From Seminavis robusta (lineage: Eukaryota; Bacillariophyta; Bacillariophyceae; Naviculales; Naviculaceae), in NCBI GenBank assembly GCA_903772945.1, contig CAICTM010000011.1, forward strand, positions 160,334-224,333: a stretch of 64,000 nucleotides of DNA, given 5' to 3'. This document shows, piece by piece, positions 9,653-19,713 of the stretch. Position 1 is the stretch's first letter. Every line of letters starts with the position of its first letter. Position numbers and translations under genes: made by a program. Under the pieces are notes generated by a model. The model was not told the origin of the DNA, made no database searches, and was given only the letters and a program-made list of their open reading frames with translations.

Positions 9653-11100
9653 ATGAAGACGACAATTTTCTGGTTGGCGTCAATCACGTGTCTGCCAAGT
9701 TCAGCATGGGCCCTATCATTGTACATGGGAACAGGCAATACGTTTGGTCGAACCTTTCGCATATCGACGTTTGGAGAGTCTCATGGAGGTGGTGTGGGAG
9801 TCACGGTGGATGGTTGTCCACCCCGTATTCCGTTGACACGAGAAGAAATTCAAAAAGATTTGGATCGTCGTCGACCAGGACAATCCAGAATCACCACTCC
9901 ACGCAATGAAGCCGATGCGGTCGAAATTCTGTCGGGCTTGTCCCCCGACGGCATCACCATTGGGACACCCATTGGCATGCTCGTGAGAAATAAGGATCAA
10001 CGATCCCAAGATTACATGGACAATGACATGAAAGTCGCCTACCGACCTTCCCATGCCGATGCCACCTACGATGCCAAATACGGTGTTCGCGCCATTGCGG
10101 GTGGAGGACGTAGTTCGGCACGAGAAACCATTGGACGCGTCGCGGCAGGAGCCATTGCCCGCAAAATTCTCAAACTCTACAATAACATTGAAATTCTCGG
10201 ATATGTCTCCAAGGTACAAGATATCGAATGTCAAAATGTCGACGATGATACCTTTACCATGGAACAAGTAGATGCCAACATTGTTCGATGTCCCGATCCG
10301 GAATCCGCCGAACGCATGCTCGAACGCATCGATTCCATTCGCAAAGACGGAAATTCCATTGGCGGGGTCGTCACATGTGTCGCTCGCAACGTCCCAGCGG
10401 GGCTAGGATCGCCCGTTTTTGACAAACTCGAAGCCGATCTCGCGAAGGCGTGCATGTCTATTCCAGCCGCCAAGGGATTCGAATCGGGATCGGGATTTGC
10501 CGGGACGCTCCTCACGGGAAAGGAACACAATGATGAATTCTACATTGACCCCGAAACTGGGGCCACACGGACCAAAACCAATCGATCCGGTGGAATTCAA
10601 GGTGGAATCAGTAATGGAGAAAATGTTGTCATTCGAGTCGCCTTCAAACCTACTTCGACCATTGGAAAGGAACAGGTAGGCAGCAAACAAACAACAACCC
10701 AAAAACAATAATTGGGTCTCGTTTGTACTCTTTTTGCTTTGTCTAGCCTGTCTTGCTTACCGTTTTGTCAACCTTGCTCTTTCTTTGCTTCCCATACTGG
10801 TACTACCTACTGTAGAACACGGTTACTCGAGATGGAACCGAAGTTTCCTTGCGAGGCAAGGGTCGTCATGACCCATGCGTCCTCCCTCGGGCCATTCCCA
10901 TGGTTGAAGCCATGGTGGCCATTACGCTTTTGGATGCACTCATGATGCAACAAGCACAATGTGAACTCTTTCCCAATGAAGCAGAGGATATCAATCCCAT
11001 GGGAACGTCGGTCGTGGGAAGAGCGGCACCCGCCGCAGCAACTGTTGGTGGACATGCCGAAGCGCCCAAAGCAGTAGATCAAAGAATTGATGAAGAGTAA
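9653..11100 (+). CDS. aroC: Chorismate synthase, plastid-targeted, two exons
   Basis: Converts 5-enolpyruvylshikimate-3-phosphate to chorismate, the last shikimate-pathway step. Exon 1 is 9653-10675 and exon 2 is 10816-11100, joined over a 140-bp GT-AG intron in phase 0; the product is 435 residues. Family signatures: [38 protein letters not shown] and, in exon 2, [18 protein letters not shown]. The N-terminus chosen ([20 protein letters not shown]) is a signal peptide whose SSA/W junction fits the ASAF-type plastid presequence of diatoms, consistent with a plastid shikimate pathway. A more upstream in-frame ATG at 9596 would bury the signal peptide and was not chosen. The symbol follows the bacterial gene name. 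Confidence 0.95.
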
Positions 11101-11588
11101 TTAAAAAACGCAAATGTATCTTATTTCGTTTCTCTGTCAAACAACACAATAGACTACGTACATCCGTGATGAGGTACCACTCATTCTTGCTAACTATCGT
11201 CCAATCCAAAGAATAAAGTATAGAACAAAGCGAGGTCTCGACGCTGCCACATGACGGGAATGGGACATGAAAACATTGCTTTCAAGTGAAGTACAATCCT
11301 CCCACCTCTAGCTAGCTTTGGCAGAGGTTGGTGGCTGGACTTCCAGGTCGACCTATTACTGATGGAAAGCATTCCAGCTCCTAGCTGGCTACATTCGACC
11401 TTTCTATCTCCCTAGCTACTAGATGTAGGTATAGGATGTGTCTAGCTAGCACTATTGGCTTGTCCTGGCCAAAAGCAAGCCATTGAATGGAATAAACCCA
11501 GATATCACTTTTCTTCACACCTTATTAGTTTCTCTTTTACATGACTATCCTAATCCTTCTCCGGCTTTATTCCAATCTATTCAACAGT
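11101..11588. other. Intergenic region between convergent genes
   Basis: Short stretches rich in CTAGCTAG-like words near 11310-11460. No ORF with family character and no RNA gene. It probably contains the 3' ends of chorismate synthase and the small plastid protein. Confidence 0.4.
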
Positions 11589-12107
11589 CTAATCTTCAGA
11601 GTTGGGAGCAGAGGAGGTGATGAAACATTTGGAAATGAACTCGGCTTCTTCTTGACGAGCCTTGGAAGCCAAGGCCTTCTTCAACAGCTTTCTTCGGCTG
11701 GTTCCTTTACGTCCCCCGACCTTGAACTTGCGCATGTTCTCACGGTTACGCTTGATTTTTTCCTTCTTGGCATTCACACGGCATCCTTCCAGAGCCGTGT
11801 CAAAAGCAGCACTACTAATGCTTCTGGTGGCTAAAGGAGAGGGTGTCACAGTGAAAGCCTACAAGACAAAGAAGAACAGGAAGGATAATCAGAAACAAAG
11901 GAAAGGACAGGGTATTATACATTTGGAATTGGAACCGTCAAAGAAAACCAGGGTTCTCCTGCAGATGGTACGGTAGATGATACCCTTTCCGCTCGAATCA
12001 CCCAAAATGATCGAACAGCTACAGACTACAACTACGACCCACTAACACACCTGTGTCGAGACAGCGAGGACCAAAAGGGCCAAAAGAAGAAGCGCACGAG
12101 GTACCAT
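11589..12107 (-). CDS. Small basic plastid-targeted protein, two exons
   Basis: Exon 1 is 12051-12107 (19 codons, start MVPRALLLLALL, ending VSTQ). The intron 11859-12050 begins GTGTGT and ends TAG. Exon 2 is 11589-11858; the 108-residue product is continuous in phase 0. The junction creates STQ-AFTVTP, a signal peptide followed by an ASAF-like motif and a Ser/Thr-containing transit region, so plastid import is predicted. The mature part is very basic: RVNAKKEKIKRNRENMRKFK, GGRKGTSRRKLLKKAL and KARQEEAEFISKCF. Such composition suggests RNA or ribosome binding, but no ribosomal protein family could be assigned with confidence. Confidence 0.7.
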
Positions 12108-12390
12108 GGTGTCGTCTTGTTGAAAGTGTTGATGGGAGCAACAGTTGCGGTAGCGATCGAGCTGAGGATGACAAGGGTGAGGCGTCTTGTTGCCGGTGTC
12201 CTTTGAGATTAGTAAAAAGACACATCAGGTTGAAATGGGGGTACGTCAGTCAAAGGTAATGAGCTTAGAGTCTGCAGCATGGTAGCCTTTAAATCCTTTC
12301 AATAAATCTTCGATACTGGGAAGAGTTAACTAAGCTGTGCGGCCCATGGGAGAGGAATGCGGATCTGCGAAAACTGGGTTCATGAACATA

Positions 12391-12878
12391 CAGTCAACAC
12401 TCACTTAAGTTCCGTTTTCTTAAGTTCCATTACTCTACAAAGTTCCTCTTTTTCAGGGCTGCCCCCCCTGAGTCACTAGTTCTCATGACTGACAAGTGAA
12501 TGTGCTTTGTGGCAGTTTGAGACAGTGCTGCCAATTAGGACCCAGCATTCAGATTGTTCATTTATACATTTATGAAGTTTCTTCATCTATCTTTCATGAC
12601 AGGCATCTTAGAGAGCTCGAAACTAGCTAGCCACATAGCATGTTCTACTGGTCCAACACAATACAGACACCATACATAGGAGCAAAGCAGTTCCACCCCA
12701 AGACTGCTTATCTCTCCTTTCCCCCCCAACAACAATAGAATATGACAGGAACCACCCCAAGTGGGTCCTAAGACCAAGAACGGGCCGATATGGGGCTCCA
12801 AAGATCTAAAGTTCCGTAATTCAGCTAAGTTCCGTTTTTTCTTAATGCTGGGGGTGGAACTTTGGTGAGTGTTGACTG
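12391..12878. mobile_element. Tc1/mariner-like MITE, 488 bp
   Basis: Left end CAGTCAACACTCAC (12391) and right end GTGAGTGTTGACTG (to 12878) are perfect 14-bp inverted repeats. The similarity extends inward imperfectly to AAGTTCC on both sides. The element is flanked by TA on each side (12389-12390 and 12879-12880), the target duplication of the Tc1/mariner superfamily. Interior AAGTTCCG words repeat at both ends. No transposase ORF is present, so it is non-autonomous. Confidence 0.8.
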
Positions 12879-13517
12879 TAGCTGTCCTGGGACACATCTA
12901 CTTGCGCTCATGCTGCAGAAATGGCAGTCCAGACATCCTGCAATGGACTCACTGGGTACACACCACTGGCTAGAAAGCTGTTTGGAGATTGTATCTGCTT
13001 GGAGACTGTACCGGTACTGGTACTCAGTAGCAAGTGACAGGCAACACCGAGAAGGAAGGTTTTCCGCGGGGATCAAAATCTAGAAAAGAACTACTGGTAG
13101 CCACTAAATGCTGTCGCTGTGGACTATGGTTTTGGTTGTCCAGAAGCATGTTGGAAGGATTCTCTGGGCACAGCTTTCGTCAATAAGAGGATGCCATGTT
13201 TCCTTCCTTCCTGTGTCGCCGTCTATTAGTTGTTGTCGTGCCGGACGTTTGGTGACTAGTATTAGGTCTCTGCACGTTTTGGTCCTTGGTGGATCAATCT
13301 TGTTGCTGGCTACCGAACCGTATTCAAGGCGTTGCCGTAATCGACTAAGACTACACACACCCCAACTGGCATGCATCCATTCGCTCTCTGACTACAATGG
13401 CTTCGAGGTGCCTCTGAGGCTGCAATGGTGCACGACAACACTGAAGCGAGGGTGAGGGCAAGGTCCAAAACAAGCACTTGAACCCACCACAATGCAAGGT
13501 ACCAGTACCAGCGGGTA
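12879..13517. other. Intergenic sequence between two mobile elements
   Basis: Contains only short ORFs without recognisable domains and a GTACCGGTAC-type palindrome near 13008-13022. The stretch 12108-12390 on the other side of the MITE likewise shows nothing recognisable. Confidence 0.4.
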
Positions 13518-13798
13518 GTTGTAGGCTACCAGGGTTCGCTAACCGATTCCATTGGTTACCGGTTATTAACCGGTCATTTCCGGTTATTAACCGGTCATCG
13601 ATACGATAACCGGTAACCGGTCATATTTATTTTGATTGGTTGAATAACCAATAACCGGTAACCAGAACTATTTGACTGGTTGATCGACTGGTTATCATAT
13701 ACGGTTATTGGTTACTTGACTGGTTACTTGACTGGTTATTTGACTGGTTATTTGATTTTCGAACTTTGCTAAGAACAACACACTAAGTGGCTCCTCCA

Positions 13799-14203
13799 GG
13801 ACCTCTGTGGAAACGTCATTCGTGGCAAAATACTTAAGAGACGATACTCCGAGGAATAGGAGACGATCGAAATGATTTAAGAGACGAAAGCAATCGTCTC
13901 CTATATTTAGGAGACGATTCAGTAGGAGACATTCCAATTAGGAGACGAAAGTTTCGAAATAGGAGACGATCCGAAAGATTTAGGAGACGATACCATACAG
14001 TTTACATGGTACACTTAGGAGACGATCCGTTGAGAATAGGAGACGATCCGTTGAAAATAGGAGACATTTTAAGAGGAGACAAAAGATTTAGGAGACGATC
14101 CGTTTCGTCTCCTATTTTTAGGAGACGAAATCCATTAAATAGGAGACGATCAAAAGGATTTAGGAGACGAAAAGTAGCGCGACTCGAGTTTCCACAGAGG
14201 TCC
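13799..14203. repeat. GGAGACGA array bounded by a 16-bp inverted repeat
   Basis: The segment starts GGACCTCTGTGGAAAC (13799-13814) and ends with the exact complement (14188-14203). Inside, GGAGACGA occurs at least eleven times in forward orientation and twice inverted (13892-13920 and 14095-14135), forming short perfect hairpins around CGTCTCCTA / TAGGAGACG. Unit spacing is irregular (~18-40 bp), so it is neither a simple satellite nor a CRISPR array. It may be a MITE nested in the hAT-like element, or a structured subregion of it; no clear target duplication was seen. Confidence 0.75.
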
Positions 14204-14721
14204 AGCAGCATGTGGCAAGCCTAATGGAGGAAGATGATATCACAGCTAAGGAACTAGACTCTTACAATGATCAGCCTGATGTCAACATTAGCGAATCTTG
14301 ATGAAAATTAGCCGTACGTCTCTAGCAAATGCTTATTTTACTAGCAAATATGCTAGTAAACGTGCTATGTAGCTAGTGTGGAGGAGTCCTGGGTACATGA
14401 CATGATGGGGATAGTTGAAGTAACTCCTTATATATAAAAATGAAGATTGTGGATGCTGGGACTGACACCCAAATGTTATCTGGGTCCTCAATGCACAGTA
14501 TCGTCCCGAAATAGCCCATATCGAACACTGAAAAAGGGTGATATCGGTTCGTTTGAGTTGTTGTGGCCCTGCTGGGTCAGATGCTATTGAATGATGTTGT
14601 TGTTGGGGGTATTAGGGGACCTGTCTGGCTCCTACCAATGGTGTTTGCATGGTCTACGAGTTGTCCTGGGCCATTCGCTAGCAAACGTGCTAAGTGGCTA
14701 ATGTGGAGCACTCCTGGATAC

Positions 14722-15225
14722 GCATTGGGGCCCACATATGCTGAATGTTGATATATTCCATGTTTCTATAGTATATTAGGAGTCCATCTTCTATGGGATC
14801 AATATCCATGGGCCTCTTCTATCCTGGTGGTATAGCTGTCGACGACTGCTGTTGCACAATATACATGGCAAAACACCGAATTCCACATCCGCCAAGGTGT
14901 GTTGTGCATGGCATGAAAGAGATAGCTGAACTAATTTCTTACTATATATATAGATGGACAATCTTGATGCTGGGGGTGCGGCTGGGACTTGTAGTATAGC
15001 TTCTGTAGCCCATATTGACTCTGAATTGAGGCGATACGCTGTCCAAACGGGGTCATATCGGGTTGTTCTACGTATTGGGGCAAACATATGCTGAATGTTG
15101 TTATATTCCATGTTTCTATAGTATATTAGGAGTCCATCTTCTATGGGATCAATATCCATGGGCCTCTTCTATCCTGGTGGTATAGCTGTCGACTGCTGTT
15201 GCACAATATACATGGCAAAACACCC
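14722..15225. repeat. Direct repeat of ~155 bp, 350-bp period
   Basis: The sequence 14722-14878 (from CGCATTGGGG through ATATGCTGAATGTTG to GCACAATATACATGGCAAAA) recurs at 15072-15225 with few differences, including a 3-bp GAC deletion. Lies inside the hAT-like element, directly before the 172-bp array. No coding function seen. Confidence 0.8.
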
Positions 15226-15229
15226 AAAA

Positions 15230-16657
15230 GGTCCAAATCGTAGATTGAATCCACTAGATAGAGTCTTGGTGCTGACCCCACCATCCAGGAATCTCATATA
15301 TACATATGAAAAGTTAGTTCAACTCTCCCCTTCATGCCAGACACCCTCAGGTACTCCACAAAGCCCAAACAGCACCTTTTTGGCTGCACTTTTGGCCATT
15401 TTGAGCCAAAATCGTAGATTGAATCCACTAGATAGAGTCTTGGTGCTGACCCCACCATCCAGGAATCTCATATATACATATGAAAGTTAGTTCAACTCTC
15501 CCCTTCATGCCAGACACCCTCAGGTACTCCACAAAGCCCAAACAGCACCTTTTTCTGCATTTTGGCCATTTTGGGCCAAATCGTAGATTGAATCCACTAG
15601 ATAGAGTCTTGGTGCTGACCCCACCATCCAGGAATCTCATATATACATATGAAAAGTTAGTTCAACTCTCCCCTTCATGCCAGACACCCCCAGGTACTCC
15701 ACAAAGCCCAAACAGCACCTAATACACGGCTCTTTAGCCTTATCGCGACTCGATCCTAAGATAGGGTTTGAGTTCGACTCATGACTGAGTCTTCTCGTGA
15801 ATAGTTATTGAGACAGGGTTCTCAATGACGCTCTAGTCATACTAGGTGATGATGAAACATCGCTCTAGATATTTAGCCAGCGTGGAGTACTTCCACGCTA
15901 CTAGATAAATGCTAGAGAATCTTCCACGCGTTCCGTTTTTGGATCGTGGAGTGAGTAGGATTGCTACGCAACCTACTCTATCACCTCTACAGTCTCCGCG
16001 GGAGTTCAGATCTACGATCCTTTGACTGTGGATCTCTCTCGTTGATTAGTTTTCATAGCTTTCTAATCCTCTCATAACTTTCATTCTCTCAAACTCAAAA
16101 CACTCGAAAGATCTTTACACTACTTTTACGTAGTGCACACCTTTTAACAGCACTTTTGCCATTTTGGGCCAAAATCGTAGATGAATCCACTAGATAGAGT
16201 TTAGTGCTGACCCCACCATCCAGGAATCTCATTTATACATATGAAAAGTTAGTTCAACTCTCCCCTTCATGCCAGACACCCTCAGGTACTCCACAAAGCC
16301 CAACAGCACCTTTTTAACAGCACTTTTGGCCATTTTGGGCCAAAATCGTAGATTGAATCCACTAGATAGAGTCTTGGTGCTGACCCCACCATCCAGGAAT
16401 CTCATATATACATATGAAAAGTTAGTTCAACTCCCCCCTTCATGCCAGACACCCTCAGGTACTCCACAAAGCCCAAACAACACCTTTTTAACAGCACTTT
16501 TGCCATTTTGGCCAAAATCGTAGATTGAATCCACTAGATAGAGTCTTAGTGCTGACCCCACCATCAGGAATCTCATATATACATATGAAAAGTTAGTTCA
16601 ACTCCCCCCTTCATGCCAGACACCCTCAGGTACTCTACAAAGCCCAAACAGCACCTT
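15230..16657. repeat. Six-copy tandem array, ~172-bp unit, interrupted
   Basis: The word TAGATTGAATCCACTAGATA (or a 1-base deletion form) marks unit positions at 15241, 15415, 15584, 16178, 16349 and 16521. Periods are 174, 169, 177 (after removing the 417-bp insert), 171 and 172 bp. Each unit also has GGTGCTGACCCCACCATC, CATATATACATATGAAAAG and CAGACACCCTCAGGTACTC. Short ORFs across the units change frame between copies, so coding is unlikely. Confidence 0.88.
15716..16142. mobile_element. 417-bp insertion with 5-bp target duplication (solo-LTR-like)
   Basis: CACCT at 15716-15720 and again at 16138-16142 flanks 417 bp (15721-16137) absent from the other units of the tandem array, which read CAGCACCTTTTTAACAG without interruption. 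The 5-bp duplication is typical of LTR retrotransposons. The insert ends GTGCA but does not begin with the usual TG. It contains GGTTTGAGTTCGACTC near 15767, which resembles a pol III B box, so a SINE-like origin cannot be excluded. No ORF. Confidence 0.7.
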
Positions 16658-16880
16658 CGATACCCTTTGGTTAACCACTGATATAACCAGTGGTTACCGG
16701 TTACTAACCTATAAAATAACCTATAACCAATGGGAAATAACCAATAACCAGTAACCAGTACCTTAGATTGATTGGTTATATAACCAATAACCAATAACCA
16801 GTACCCCCAATTGAGTGGTTGAATAACCAATACCCAATAACCAGTACATAGTTGATTGGTTAGCGAACCCTGGTTGTAGG

Positions 16881-17221
16881 TTCCTGCATGCTGAGCTCCG
16901 GGTGGTGCCGTCTAAATCTCAAGACAAACGGTTTTCAAACCATCGTGCAATAGAGATGGGGTTGCGGGCCAACACATCAACACGACTGACACATTCGATC
17001 GAACTCGCCACGCATCACTCAGCTTCCAGAATCCAAACTAAGTCACTCGTATCGACTGCTGCATCGACACCATGAAACTGACACAACAATGGTTCCGTCG
17101 CTGTTACCACCACACTCACATACATTGATCGAGCCTTACCCTCACCATTATATCCTTGCCCGCATAGCCATCTCCATCAGTCCATCCTCCTTCAAGTTCC
17201 CAAGCAACAAATAATTAATCC
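16881..17221. other. Upstream region of the PH-domain gene
   Basis: About 340 bp of single-copy sequence between the right end of the hAT-like element and the PH-domain ATG. No specific element recognised. Confidence 0.35.
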
Positions 17222-17923
17222 ATGTCCCAAGAACTGCGACACCGCGGAAGCGCAACCACTACGATGATGATGAATAACGAAGAAGACAATGTGATTCTCG
17301 GACGGGGCTTGTCTGCCCCGGACATGATCAAGGCATCTCCCAGTCAACATGGCGTCGCACTCAAGTTGCACGTACCATTAATTTTTGGCATTCTTCCTAC
17401 CTCCTTGAAACGACTGGTCATGACCTACAGCTGTTTTTCGTGGCTCATGCCACAATGGCGGCAACGATATCTGATACTGATTGGTAACTATCTCTACAAA
17501 TTCAAGGGAGATTCTTCTCCGGCACCCAAAGGCACTCCTTTTTCGGTGGACATGTTGGAGAACAATCTGTTGTTGGCACATCAAGAGGATGACATGTCGC
17601 CAGCATTCGCCAATCTGCCTCCTGGCTACGATTCCATTTTCACCGTATCCACATTTGGCAAGAAACACTATTATGCGGTCTCCAATCGAGATGAAGCACT
17701 GACGTGGGTCAACAGTCTGCGTCAATCACGACAGGAAGCTATTACAAGAGCCATGGGTCACGCAGGACATATGCCGTATCCAAAATCCCATGCTTACTTT
17801 GACACCCTTGGAAAAAGCTTGCAGAAAAGCAAAGAACGCATCAATCAAAAGTTGGAAGAGCACAGCATGAGAGAAATGGAGTTGACTGATATCTCGGGAG
17901 GGCCACGTGGATTCTACGGATAA
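17222..17923 (+). CDS. PH-domain protein
   Basis: 233 residues, single exon. A pleckstrin-homology domain occupies ~76-172: WRQRYLILIGNYLYKFKG (strands 1-2), YDSIFTVSTFGKKHYYAVS and the C-terminal helix EALTWVNSLRQSR with its invariant Trp. The N-terminus is polar with a Met/Asn run; the C-terminus (LQKSKERINQKLEEHSMREME) is likely helical. A cytosolic phosphoinositide- or protein-binding adaptor is probable. Ligand and pathway are unknown. It converges on the DUF3626-like gene with 131 bp between stop codons. Confidence 0.85.
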   Translation: MSQELRHRGSATTTMMMNNEEDNVILGRGLSAPDMIKASPSQHGVALKLHVPLIFGILPTSLKRLVMTYSCFSWLMPQWRQRYLILIGNYLYKFKGDSSPAPKGTPFSVDMLENNLLLAHQEDDMSPAFANLPPGYDSIFTVSTFGKKHYYAVSNRDEALTWVNSLRQSRQEAITRAMGHAGHMPYPKSHAYFDTLGKSLQKSKERINQKLEEHSMREMELTDISGGPRGFYG

Positions 17924-18054
17924 ATCAGCATCCATTCGTCTCTCGTTGCCCTTGTTTGTACAATCTACTAAGAAACAGTTCTCAATCTACATCTCTAAAA
18001 TGATCTCTACTACATGTAACTTGCTAGCTAGACTAGCTTGACTGTTGTGATACA

Positions 18055-19713
18055 CTACATGACCGAACAAGTCGCCCAGGAAGAAGTATCCAGCTCGGCC
18101 ATGGCAGGAATGTTTGCTGCCTCCTGGGAAGCATCTCGGGCCGCAAGTGCTGTCTTTGTAGATTCAGCAGCCGCTGTTCCATCAGATTCTTTCTTTTGGT
18201 TGAATGATTTGCATTCCTTCTTGTTTGAGGTTGAGGCTTTGACCTCTGGTACCTCCGGTATACCTTTCTTGTGTTCACAGGCCTCCGTTGGTAATGTTGT
18301 GGAAGCACCAGCCGTATCGTCGGATGCAGCCTTTTCCATTGTGGATGACTCTTTGGGAGTTGCGGCTTCAGCTGCCTTAGAGATTCCCTCGCCCTTCTTT
18401 TGATCGGGATTCTTCGTCAACGACGTTATTTTGGGAGCAACAGGCGTTTCATCTGTTGCTGCAGCACCCGCAGCTGCTGGCAAATCTTTCTTGGGTAGTT
18501 TGTCTCTCTTGGCTCTTCTTTCAGTCTTCTTGAGATCGGAATCCTCTGTTAGGGGTGCCTTCGCGGAAACATAGGTTGCAGGACCGGTGGACGCTACCTT
18601 CCCAGGTGGGTCCTTGGACGCTTCAGATATCTTGGCAGATGATTCTGTTGATGATTCCCCTGAAGCTCCTGACTTGGATGGTGCCGTTCTTGGAACTGGT
18701 GTGTGCTTCTTGGAATCTGGTGTCTTCGGCAGCAATGCTTTTGTAGAAGCACAGGCGCTAACCGGATCTGAAGCTGCAGCTGAATCCTTTTTGGGTTCTG
18801 GCTTTTCTTTGGATACTGGTGGCGCTGCTGAGGGCAAGGAGCCAGGTTCTGATATCTCGGTTGCTTTGGACAGACCAATGACGTCGTATTGCCAAATAAT
18901 CCTGCATCCCGTCTTTTGTTGAAAGCGACGTACTAATCCCAGCAGCGTTGCACTCGCAGAGAATTCCCAATAAGGAATCGACAGAGCCTCGACGTCTCTT
19001 GCAAGTTCGACGGGGCCGTGGATCTGTATTTCTTTGTAGTTGCTCTTGTTTGACAGGACAGACCGTCGGAGAGTCGCAATAAGATCATTGTCGTTGAACC
19101 AGTTCATGACATGGGCGTAATACTCCGTAGTTGCAAGAACGGCGTCCTTCTCGCCATGTTTGTATAGATAGTTTCCAGTATCACAATCGAACAGGGTGGA
19201 TCGATTTCGTAGATCTTGTTTCAAGATGAGGTGGAGCCTTCCATATGCCTTGGCGCTGGCAACTCCAGTGACAGCTCCCGTAATGTTGAGACAACCATAC
19301 TTGGGACGTTCAGAAGCTGGTGCGTCGTAGTATCCGTCGTCAAAGATGACTTCCTCCCACCATTCTCTACTGCGTTCGTATGAACTGTAAGGAACGGTTC
19401 TGTTGGCTCCTGTAGCTCTGATCTCGAAGCTGTTGCGGTAGTGGGTGTCGTTGAGGAGCTTGGAGAGAGTATCGACCGACAGATTGATGATGAGTGGAGC
19501 TTCGTCTCGAATGTACTCCAAACATTTGTACAAATCCTCCGTGGTAAAACCGAGACTGACAACACGTTTCTCGAGCTTCGGAAGGGCTTGGTCGTGCCGC
19601 TCCTTGGCTCGCACTTCGACTCTGTTAAGTGCAGTTTTTTGTTGTTGACTGAGTGAACCCCACACCTTACTGCGGTGTAAGTTTCTCTTGAGTTTCTCTG
19701 TTCGACGTGTCAT
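18055..19713 (-). CDS. DUF3626-like protein with Lys/Pro/Ala/Ser-rich tail
   Basis: 552 residues from the ATG at 19713 (MTRRTEKLKRNLHRSKVWG). Residues ~1-280 resemble DUF3626: a helical start (LSQQQKTALNRVEVRAKER), HYRNSFEIRATGANRT, REWWEEVIFDDGYYDAPASE, then RPKYGCLNITG, a Gly/Tyr segment with LHLILKQDLRNRSTLF, and KEIQIHGPVELARDVEAL. The remainder is low-complexity (repeated PKK, SAAAS, ESST words) and probably disordered. The frame is open to 20112, but that extension overlaps the divergent neighbour and lacks family character. Biochemical function is not known; see the finding on its divergent partner. Confidence 0.72.
   Translation of the reverse strand: MTRRTEKLKRNLHRSKVWGSLSQQQKTALNRVEVRAKERHDQALPKLEKRVVSLGFTTEDLYKCLEYIRDEAPLIINLSVDTLSKLLNDTHYRNSFEIRATGANRTVPYSSYERSREWWEEVIFDDGYYDAPASERPKYGCLNITGAVTGVASAKAYGRLHLILKQDLRNRSTLFDCDTGNYLYKHGEKDAVLATTEYYAHVMNWFNDNDLIATLRRSVLSNKSNYKEIQIHGPVELARDVEALSIPYWEFSASATLLGLVRRFQQKTGCRIIWQYDVIGLSKATEISEPGSLPSAAPPVSKEKPEPKKDSAAASDPVSACASTKALLPKTPDSKKHTPVPRTAPSKSGASGESSTESSAKISEASKDPPGKVASTGPATYVSAKAPLTEDSDLKKTERRAKRDKLPKKDLPAAAGAAATDETPVAPKITSLTKNPDQKKGEGISKAAEAATPKESSTMEKAASDDTAGASTTLPTEACEHKKGIPEVPEVKASTSNKKECKSFNQKKESDGTAAAESTKTALAARDASQEAANIPAMAELDTSSWATCSVM

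Larger units (their letters stand above)
13518..16880. mobile_element. Non-autonomous hAT-like transposon with 8-bp target duplication
   Basis: Perfect 15-bp inverted termini: CAGGGTTCGCTAACC at 13530-13544 and its complement at 16858-16872. The CAGGG start is typical of hAT elements. The 8-bp word GTTGTAGG lies at 13518-13525 and again at 16873-16880, matching the 8-bp target duplication of hAT transposition. Four extra bases (CTAC, 13526-13529) separate the left copy from the terminus. Both ends carry subterminal arrays of TAACCGG/CCGGTTA and AACCAATAACC words (13545-13760 and 16660-16857). No transposase-like ORF is found. The interior is made of repeats and holds a further insertion. Confidence 0.8.

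Noticed and set aside
12583-12897. Transposase remnant in the MITE
   Set aside because: The minus-strand ORF has no DDE/D-type motif or helix-turn-helix and is mostly a by-product of composition.
13799-14203. Possible CRISPR array
   Set aside because: The repeated word is only 8 bp, spacing is irregular, copies occur in both orientations, and the locus is eukaryotic.
15767-15782. tRNA gene at the B-box-like word
   Set aside because: No A box at proper distance and no cloverleaf could be folded; only the short word matches.
15143-16523. ORFs of 80-115 codons across the 172-bp array
   Set aside because: They arise from the tandem repeat itself, shift frame between units and have no family resemblance.
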